Shown here piece after piece: positions 56,079 through 64,000 of a DNA stretch of 64,000 nucleotides. The translations under genes and the position numbers were made by a program. The notes under the pieces were generated by a model that worked only from the letters and a program-made list of their open reading frames with translations, had not been told where the DNA came from and made no database searches. The first letter of the stretch is position 1, and each line of letters opens with the position of its first letter. The DNA is from Microcyclospora pomicola (taxonomy: Eukaryota; Ascomycota; Dothideomycetes; Capnodiales): the NCBI GenBank assembly GCA_002786065.1, contig NHNY01000014.1, positions 416,348 through 480,347 on the forward strand. The letters are read 5' to 3'.

Positions 56079-57917
56079 CTACTCTCCATCATCATTTTCC
56101 TCACCCAGACTTTCGAATCTGCTCCCAACGCCCGCGGCGTATCTTGTTCTGGCATCGCCACTCTCCCGGGAAACACCTCTCTCTTTGTGAGGACCCCCTG
56201 TCTCGCTGAGCACATCCTCAATCGCCCAAGCGACTCTCTCGGCCCCAGCTCTGGCGCCCTCCAAATTCCCAGCTCCCGGCCCGATCCTCAGCGTCGCAAG
56301 GCGACCTGTGACGAACAGCGGCACGTCTTCACGCCACGACAGGTCGTCAGTGAGTACAGGCAAGCCGCCACAGGTTTTCAATGGGTATTTGGATTGCATC
56401 GTCTTGAGAAAGTCGAGCGTGCCGATGTCGGTCTGCGCACCGGTGGCGAAGTAGACGAAATCAAAGGCTGGTAGCTCAGGAACCTCTGGCACTGTAGTTA
56501 TGCGCCAAGATGCCGAGTCCGAGCTGTAGCTCTGCGTTGCCACGGTCGTGTGAGTGTGAATCGCGAGTCTGCCGGATGTAATGTGATGCTTGAGTTTCTT
56601 GATGAAGCGGGGTGTGATGCTGCCGCCGTTGCGAGCTTGTCGCACATACTCTAGGCGTTCTACGGAATTGTTAGTCTTGTAATGTATTGTCACAGAGTAT
56701 GGATGTGACAGACCCTCATCGGTATCTGCAGACCAGAAAGAGGCCTGTTGGTGGTTCTTGAACTTTGCGATCCAGCTTAGATCGACATCGAATGGTTTCA
56801 CTGGGATATCACCATTAGCGACATCCTAATCGCAACGATGATGTAGCTACACACCTTTACAAGGTCCCCGCATGAACAGCCAGACCTTACTGACTCCTGC
56901 CCGAACCAATGCGTCTGCCAGCTGCGCACTTGTCAATCCTCCGCCAATCACCAAAACGTTGGTTCGTTGATTGTCGCTCATTTTGACGAGGACACTCGAA
57001 CACATCCAACTCCCGCCTGGCCGAAGCTTGATATCGACTGCATGACAAGCACCCTCTTTGATCTTCTGCGGGAAAGGCTTTGGTATCGTTGGCGTGCCTG
57101 CTCCGACCGCGAGGACAACGGTCTTGGCGAAATAGGTCGATCGGTTCGTGCGGACAGTGAAGATATCGCACGAGTCTTCCATGCATAGCGTTTCGTCAGG
57201 AGTACCATAATCGATATCGTGAACTACTTCTTCTTTGATGATGTGTGCAGGTTGTAGGTTGTAGTGATCGACGCAGGACTGGCAGAAATGCCTGAACATA
57301 GAAGAGGAAGGCACATAATAATCCTTGCGATCTCGTTCATCAATGGTCACGATTGGTCTGGCTCTTACGAAACCACTTCCTTTCTTCTCCTTCTTCCTCC
57401 TGTGCTTGCTGATCTCCTTCCCCACCACGCCCGGAATCTCCTCTAGCTCATCCGCTCTTCCATTCTCGTACGCATACGCTAGAAGCGCGTCTCGAGATCC
57501 CGGATCTGGATGAAAGAACATAGGACTTCTCAGATGCGAGATCTGGAACGTGGAGAATAGTCGGTTCCATTTGGTCATCCAGTCAGCGCCAGAGCTATCG
57601 AGGACCATCATTGACGGGTTATTTGTGCCACTCTGCTCGTATGTCGTACCAGAAGACTGTCGGACAGCGCCGGTCTTCTTGTTCTTGATTGATGCTTTGT
57701 CTGCATGGCGAGACATCCAACGATATCGAGACTGCTCTTCGTCGGTGAATAGAGCTGAAGGATGCGCTTCACGCAACCTTGCAGCCACAGAAAGCCCACA
57801 CGGTCCGGCTCCAATAATGAGCACGTCTAAGGCCGAGCTTCAAGTCAGACGGATGTGATGATGCGTGGGATACTGCAGCGGCATACCTAACAAATTTTCC
57901 GCATGAGTTTGCAACAT
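56079..57917 (-). CDS. FAD-dependent oxidoreductase (flavin monooxygenase-like)
   Basis: Exons 57887-57917, 56855-57826, 56714-56800 and 56079-56659 give 556 residues. The start MLQTHAENLLDVLIIGAGPCGLSVA carries the FAD GxGxxG loop. Further elements are SRYRWMSRHADK, FQISHLRSPMFFHPDP, TVVLAVGAGTPTIPK, a second Rossmann motif VLVIGGGLTSAQLADAL, VWLFMRG, WSADTDEERLEYVRQARNGGSIT, FDFVYFATGAQTD and GRLATLRIGPGAGNLEGAR. The layout resembles fungal lysine/ornithine-type and OSGIN-like monooxygenases; the substrate is unknown. The last intron (54 bp) is a multiple of three without stops, so a retained form would still translate, but the spliced text DEERLEYV fits better. Ends 103 bp from the transketolase-like gene. 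Confidence 0.9.
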
Positions 57918-58403
57918 GACAGCGCAATTGCCGCGGGTATTGATTTTTTAAGTGATGCTCAAGTCTGTAGCATACCATGAAGATTCCCTGTTGGAATCAC
58001 GATGATGTCGTGGACGTACAGCAAAGAAGCTGTCAAGCTGTACGACTTTGATGGAGATCAGGCACATTGATGGACAGGGTGAATCCAGCACCTTGATGGC
58101 TGCGTGGAACCGGTGTATAATAACCCACGCCTCTCAAACCACACGCTCTTTCTCGAAGATCAAGTCGTGTAGTCGTCGGCATTTTTCGCCAACAAAGCCA
58201 TTGTCGCCCATCGTCGGGATTTCTGTTGGCCAGAGTTGATCACGATGATGAGCCATTCGTACCAACGAACCGTACCGAATTGGCATATGGGACCAAAAAA
58301 CTTCAAGGTATTGGTCTAAGTCGATACGACAGACCGCCATGACTTGGATTGAACATCTGAAGTGAGTACGGAGCGAAGCGTTGTTGTTGTGAGCGGGCGA
58401 CGT
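57918..58403. other. Intergenic region, FAD gene promoter and regulator 3' end
   Basis: Both neighbours are on the minus strand. No gene supported. A TGATTTTTTAAG stretch lies near 57945, close to the FAD gene start. Confidence 0.5.
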
Positions 58404-61400
58404 TCAGCCTGTCATCGCGACATCCTCCTCCGTGCCCATCACGCCAATCGCCCAATTGACTCTCGCATCGGTTCGTTGATGCACCAATCTTCGGTCACTC
58501 TGGTCGCTATCATTTGGTCGCTGTCTTGGGTCCAGCTGCTCCCAACTGCCGTTCAGTCTTGGGTCGTCGCTTGCCTGAGGTCGAGCAACTCTAACGTATG
58601 GAGGTCCACCACGGGCTGCGCCTTTGACCCACGCTGTCTCGCATCCATTAGCAATGAGTTCTACGCTGCCCCAGCCAGTGCGCTGTGCGATGCTATAGAT
58701 ACGCGTGACCGTGAAGTGACGTTGCTCCGCATCATCATATTGCACCGCAGCGAAAAAAGACGGCATGCAGCTTTCGCACAGAGCCGCTCCTAGACTTGGA
58801 TTGAGTGGTTGATCCACGGGACTTGGTACGATCCCTGCAACGATGCGACCGATCTCGTTGGCGAAGTAGGCAGTTTCCTTCTTGGCGACCGCCGCTGCCA
58901 TATGCGCGGCTGGAGGCATGTGCGGATGAGATCGGATAGCGATGATGACTGCCATATGCCAGACAGCCCATAGACAGCTGATGTCGTAAGAGCGATAGAA
59001 CAACGCAGGTCCGAACGGCGTCTCCAGTGATACCTGATATTCCTGTGCAAGTGGCTTGTAGTAGTCGCCCAGACTGACGGAGAAGGTATGTAAGGCAGCA
59101 CGAATTCGACCGTACTCAACTAGAGCTTTGCTAGTCGCTTCTTGCAAATCAGATGCATCGCCAGAAGTGTGAGAGCTGGGTGGGCTATCGAAATGGCCAT
59201 ATGGAGCTGGTGGGCGTACATTCGCTCTTGGTGGTGGCGCCATCCCATAGAATGTAGGACCTGTCGAAGGTGGTGGTGCCGCCATTGGTCGTTGCGCCGA
59301 TGGCGTAGGTTGCTGCGATCCGTCTGTGGTTAGGGAGCCTGAAGACTGAGCTTGTTGACTAGGACGAGTAGTACTCATTGCCTGAGCTGGTATCCAGTGG
59401 CCTCCATTAGCCTCCATCTGTTTCAACTTCCTCGCACGGTCTCTTGCCGAGAAATCTGCTACCCTCGCAAGCAAGATCATGAGGTGGTCGAAAGAACCGT
59501 ATACTGCATCGGGCTTTCCGAGCGGTGCCCGTGGAGGACAATTAGCCCATCGATCAAACCCCATCAGGAGGCTATCACCACTGAGAATGGCCTGATAGGC
59601 GTCCTGCTTGCAGTACCACCAATAGAGATCTTTCACTGTTCCAAACTCCACCAAGTCTACATCTTTCTCTTCGCCCGTATGATCATCCATGACTCGACCG
59701 TGGTCTTCATATTGTACTTCTTTACCAACAAACTCGCTGACAATGCGTTGATCAACATCAAAGACTTGGCCTAGGATCTCATTCTTGATCTGCTCTTTCG
59801 GATTGAGGCTGGACAGTGCCATTGCGGGCGCTTTGACCTGTTCATCTTGCTTCATACGCTTCACTTGACGCGTCATTTCTGTGAAATCAGTTTCGACGAA
59901 CAGCGTGCTCGAACCGGCGAGATGGGTGTTCCATCGGATGTGATCTGCTGTCATGATTTCATAGAAACCCAACAGCATAGATGCACCGATTGTTGCAGCC
60001 TGTAACCGTTTTCTTGGGTGTCCGACATCGGGGTGAACTCGCTTCGTGGCCCACACATAATGCTGAAGCGAAGGCGTGACCGAGGCTCCAGTCAGTCTAG
60101 CAATGTGTAGACTTGTAAGAGCTAGCATTGCATGTAGCAGTCCTTGATTATGTAGAGCTGCCATGGGCATTGTGTACGTCCATAGTCCTTGCTGCGAGAA
60201 TGGTATATGCCCCTCAGTGAACAAGATAGAAGTGTTTCGAGCTTGCCGTTCAAAGATCGAAAGGCTGGGCCCAGTCACGGCAATGAAGTGAGCAAAAATC
60301 CGGGCAGTGGCCGCATTCTTCAATGGATTTGCGACCCACTCGAGCTTGTAATGGTCCAGCATCCCTTGATGAATAAATGTGTCATAGCGACGAGCGTGCT
60401 GGTTTTGTACCGAAATTTGGTTGAGCTCAAGAATCTGGCCTAGGACATGGTGATGATCAAAGTATCTAGGCACGATGGCATGGTTCTCTTGTTCTCTTTC
60501 GTCGTCCGAATCAACGTCGTAATACTCATCATCACAACTCTGTATTGCGCCTTGAGTAAGCACATGATTTGGCGTCAAAAGGGCGTTCCGCTGGAGTTCG
60601 TGGTCGTAATTATCCAGTCTGGAAAATGCTATCCTTGGTGAATTTGCCATGGTTGAGGGAGGTGCTTGGTGATTGATGGAGTGTACAGGCTGCGACCTTG
60701 GTACGTATTCACTGTTTGCTGGCTGGGCGTCCAGACCTGTCGAAGCAGGTTTCTTACCGTCTGTGATCGGATGCAGAACGGCTGGAGAGGATGCCCCAAT
60801 AACAGGCGCTACGACAGGATTCGCATAAGCTCTGGTACTGCCTTCATTGTGTAGCAGCATTTCAGTGTTCCACTGTGCGGGTCCATGAGCTGCTCCAGGT
60901 ACTGCTATATGAAGGTTCTGACTCCCTCGAGGTATGGATTGGTCGATCGGGACTTGTGTCCCTGGTAGCTTCTGGAATTGAGTTGCGCTCGGCATCATGT
61001 TGGGCTGTGCAATGTTATCGTGCATAGGTAAGCCATGCGAAAAGCTGGCCGTGGGAATTGCTGTGCGATCCAGGAGGTCTTGGGCAAACTGCTGTTCGGA
61101 CCTAACAGGGAAATGTAGTGGTTGCGGTGGATATTGCATCGGTACAGTATCGTCTTGCAAGTAGCCAGGTACGAAGTGTTCAAGCGCCCGTGGTGCGAAT
61201 TGGGTGAACATACTTGGGTCGGCCTCAAATCCTGATATCTGGTTCTGATAGACCATTGCTGGGCCAGGTACTGGTCCGGCCTGAAAAGTGATATGAGCAG
61301 ATCCATTAGGTGTCGGCTGATAATCGAACGCTGGAGTTTTGAACATCAATCGCTGGTTGTACCCTTCGCAGTGACGTTTGCTTTTCATGCAATTGCGGCA

Positions 61401-61639
61401 AGATGGTTTAGACTCGTCGCACTTGATGCCTGACGAAATGTTAACTATTTGTCAATACAAAGAGAAAGGGCTGGCGGGCACCTACGGCGTTTGCGACAAG
61501 TCAGACACCCGGTCTTGGTCCTTTTCTTGTTCATCTTGTTTGCAGAACTTGACGACATTCCCTGGCTGTCGAGCGTCGCGTTGTGGCCGACATTCGACCG
61601 CTGGTTGCCATCTGCAGCCGGTGTCATGGACGATGCCAT
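58404..61639 (-). CDS. Large Zn2Cys6 transcription factor (1059 residues)
   Basis: Exons 61486-61639 and 58404-61429 give 1059 residues. Intron 61430-61485 splits the zinc cluster: C45-x2-C48-x6-C55-x6-C62-x2-C65-x6-C72, reading TKTGCLTCRKR|RIKCDESKPSC, followed by RNCMKSKRHCEGYNQR. A Gln/Pro-rich stretch of about 300 residues precedes the conserved middle region (LWTYTMPMAALHNQGLLHAML, LTSLHIARLTGASV, LLGFYEIMTADHIRWNTHLAGSSTL). Long charged and Ser/Pro/Gln-rich linkers follow, then a C-terminal helical part with ALFYRSYDISCLWAVWHMAVII. The GCLTC-x-KRRIKCDE...CEGY form is typical of regulators with a broad developmental or metabolic role. It may also act on the nearby enzymes, but this is unproven. 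Confidence 0.92.
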
Positions 61640-62440
61640 ACAGTCGAAGTCTGACCGGGTGTCACAATGACAAGACTTATGAGCTATATCGTGTATAACG
61701 ACTATAGGAATCCATGGTAGTACGGCACCACCAGTCAGAACTTGTGACTGATGTATGCTCTTGGATCAGCGAACGACAACCGGGCGCGATGACCTTTGGC
61801 GATGGGGACGAAGCGTACGCAGAGGCCCAGACGCGTTCGACCCTGAAGTAAATTTTGCTCGTGACTGTCGGCGACGAGAGAGCAGCAGTGTCGGACAAGA
61901 AGGTGAGGTAACTTAGTCAGTCATCCAGCATTTTTTTGCCTGGCTGTATGATTGAGACAGATCTGCAAGGACCCGAGCAGCATGGGTCAAAGTTGCTTAG
62001 CAGGAACACAAAAGCTAGTAGCGTGTCCGCGATGAGTGGACCGGGAGGTGGATGTCGCCCTCAACACGTGGAAGCAGGTCGAGTTTAATCGAACGACGTG
62101 CGTGACCTCAGGCTGGGGGCGCTTCCTTTCGCGCCACAGAGTCACACATTTCGTATGGAACACGATTCGATTCTTGGTCCAGCCACCACAGGTTTCACGC
62201 TCACCCGAGACTTATTCCACGTGGCATAGAACGGCGGCTATCAATGACCGAACCGCAAAGCTGAAAGTCTCGTGCGTAACTACACTTTTGATAGGATGTG
62301 CCACTCGCAAAGGTGTATACAGCTCGGTGCACCACATGTGAAGGTCAATGCCCCACATCACCAACGGTCACTAGCGTCGCACTAGCGCGAAAGCTCAATG
62401 CACCACATTAAAAGGTCAGCTACACCTTCCGAAGTTTCTC
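61640..62440. other. Upstream region of the large regulator, ends at compositional break
   Basis: No supported gene. Normal base composition persists to about 62430. Two copies of TGCACCACAT-N3-AAGGTCA lie at 62329-62348 and 62399-62418, right at the boundary. Confidence 0.55.
62329..62418 (+). repeat. Direct repeat pair at the AT-rich boundary
   Basis: TGCACCACAT then three variable bases then AAGGTCA occurs twice, 70 bp apart, with a related CAATGCCCCACATCACC between. Its position at the break suggests a relic of an insertion end. Confidence 0.65.
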
Positions 62441-64000
62441 CATATTACACCCTACAATTTTCGAGATTTTCAGCAATACCAGTTTTCTACTAGTTTACTA
62501 CTAGTTCACTACTAATTCACTACTAGTTAACTACTAGTTAACTATTAGTAAGATTTTTAAAGGTAAAGTTTGTTCCTATATACTAGTAAACATACTAGTA
62601 CTAATACTAGTATAGATACTAGTACCTTAAGTAAAACTTAGGTAAAATAGGTATACCTTACTTAGACTAGTACTAGAAAAAAGTTAGCTAGAAAGAAATA
62701 CCTTTAGGCTTAAAAACTTAGGTAGTAGATAGCAAAGTAAGTAAATTTATACTAGTATATATACTAGTTACAGTACTAGTATACTAACTAATAATTTAGG
62801 GATTCTTTAAAATTAGAGCTAGAGAAAAGATCTATTATTATCCTAGGACTATAGAAATAGATTCTAATAATTCTAAGAATAAGTAAGTTAGAAGATTATA
62901 CTAATAAAAATACTAGTTAGCTAATTAGTATTTTTACTAATAGGCTTACTAGTTCCTCTACTATTTATAGTTTTGTCTATACTAAGACTAATAACCTTTA
63001 TAAGTATGTTAAAGGTAAGTATATTAATAAGCACCTTAAGCTTAAGGAGGGAAATAGAGGAAAACCCTTAAAGACTTAATAGGTAGATAATAAAGGTAAG
63101 CTAGAAGTACTAGTATATTAACTAGTATTTATACTAGTACTAATACTGTTTATAGCCTACTTTTAAGAGATTTTCTAACGCTATAAAGTAGTAAAGGCAG
63201 AGCAGAAAAAGGAAGAAGAAGAAAAGGTAAGGAAAAAGTATATAGTACTTAGAATAGTAATTTTACTAGTATTTCTACTAGTTTACTAACTAGTTTCTAG
63301 GGCTAAAAACTTAATACTAAAGTCTAGGAAAAAGACCTAAGGTTCTCCTTAGTTAGACTACTATAACTCTAGTAGTAGTAAAAGGTAAATATATTAGTTT
63401 TAATACTAATACCTCTACTAGTATAAGTACTAGTATACTAACTAGTAATAGAAGTTATAGATTAGCATTTAAGGACGCAGATAAGGAAGATAATAATAAT
63501 ACTAAGACTAATTATTTTTCTAGTAAGGAAGAATTAGAGTAAGAGCTAAGACCTACTAAGAAAGATAAGTATATATACTAGTTATACTACTAGTACTTTT
63601 ACTAGTATTAATACTACTTTACTAACTAATATATAGTAATAACCTTTACTACTTCCTACTTATAGCAAAAAACAAAGTTAACATAGTAGTAGCTAGAAAG
63701 ATCGTTAAGGCCTAGAGATACTAGTTTCCTTATAATACTTATAAGGGAAAAGGAAAAGGCAAAGGTAAGTTACTAGTATTTATACTAATATTAGTACTAG
63801 TATACTAACTAGTATTAGACTATCGTTTTAACTCTTACTATAACAACTTTAGTTAGGTCTTTAAGCATAATACTAATAGCAATATTCTTACTAAGCCCTA
63901 TAACTAGGTATTTTATAAGAAGGTAGCTAGCAGAGTTAAGCCTTACTAGTATAGTTACTAGTAAAAGAACTAGTTTAAATACTAGTTTAAGTACTAGTAA
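62441..64000. repeat. AT-rich, ACTAGT-rich block with RIP-like bias
   Basis: About 1.56 kb running off the right end. TA steps dominate, TG is nearly absent and CA is rare, while ACTAGT and TACTAGTA recur dozens of times in clusters roughly every 150-200 bp. TpA gain with CpA/TpG loss is the known mark of repeat-induced point mutation in ascomycetes. At least six segments (62737-62799, 63096-63155, 63227-63293, 63385-63445, 63569-63636, 63765-63812) start with GTAAG-like donors and end in TAG, five with TACTAAC shortly before it. Segments between them are purine-rich and partly coding-like. It may be an inactivated transposon or repeated gene, possibly part of a larger AT-rich, gene-poor domain. 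Confidence 0.8.
63294..63568 (+). pseudogene. Possible coding relic with stop codons
   Basis: If 63385-63445 is removed as an intron, the flanks read in one style: AKNLILKSRKKT, LDYYNSSSSK, then RSYRLAFKDADKEDNNNTK and NYFSSKEELE, interrupted by TAA/TAG at places where CAA/CAG mutated by C-to-T would give Gln. All Leu codons here end in A. The protein family is not recognised and no intact gene is inferred. Low confidence. Confidence 0.3.

Noticed and set aside
62441-64000. Alternative genetic code in which TAA/TAG encode Gln
   Set aside because: The neighbouring nuclear genes all use normal stops; C-to-T mutation explains the stops more simply.
62441-64000. CRISPR-like array because of regularly spaced repeats
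   Set aside because: Eukaryotic context, repeats vary in length and sequence, and spacers are coding-like rather than unique inserts.
1-64000. tRNA and rRNA genes
   Set aside because: No B-box-like GGTTCGANTCC in a plausible cloverleaf and no rRNA-like text was seen by eye; a covariance search would be decisive.

Overview
This is nuclear DNA of a filamentous ascomycete (Pezizomycotina). The evidence is short GT-AG introns (mostly 50-75 bp) that repair reading frames exactly, two Zn2Cys6 regulators plus a FarA-type regulator, and fungal versions of Nog1, Ddi1, Csm1/Pcs1, Not2 and Cue1. Gene style and the AT-rich block at the right end suggest Dothideomycetes, but that placement is inference. 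No rRNA, tRNA, CRISPR array or intact transposon was recognised. 25 protein genes are supported, most with complete exon structures.

Left part (1-34 kb): a FarA/CTF1-type fatty-acid regulator (627-3896) with two microexons across its zinc finger; a GPR1/FUN34/YaaH acetate transporter (6680-7794); a glutathione S-transferase (8426-9174); the ribosome-assembly GTPase Nog1 (9657-11636); Ddi1 (12498-14005, minus); a GNAT acetyltransferase with a 595-bp intron; the kinetochore protein Csm1/Pcs1 (minus); an intronless GH2 glycosidase; a double-psi beta-barrel protein with two possible starts; a long disordered orphan; a Cdc4/Mlc1-type myosin light chain; a secreted orphan; a HIT hydrolase and a GT8-like type II glycosyltransferase (both minus); and a small CoA-binding protein.

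Middle part (34-48 kb): an RNF216-like RBR ubiquitin ligase, a SAM methyltransferase, CCR4-NOT subunit Not2, the ER ubiquitin factor Cue1, a 477-residue orphan, a 3.3-kb stretch without a supported gene, and a Pho80-like cyclin. Three ubiquitin-related genes (Ddi1, RBR, Cue1) lie in the window but are not adjacent.

Right part (48.8-61.6 kb): a PhyH-type dioxygenase, a Zn2Cys6 regulator, a transketolase/dihydroxyacetone-synthase-like enzyme, an FAD oxidoreductase and a large second Zn2Cys6 regulator. Two enzyme genes are 103 bp apart tail to tail and one regulator shares a divergent promoter with the transketolase, so this may be a small metabolic cluster. At about 62.44 kb the composition changes abruptly to very AT-rich DNA that is poor in TG and CA, full of ACTAGT palindromes, and carries repeated intron-like units (GTAAG...TACTAAC..TAG). 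It looks like RIP-eroded DNA preserving a many-intron gene or transposon, and is the most unusual part of the window.
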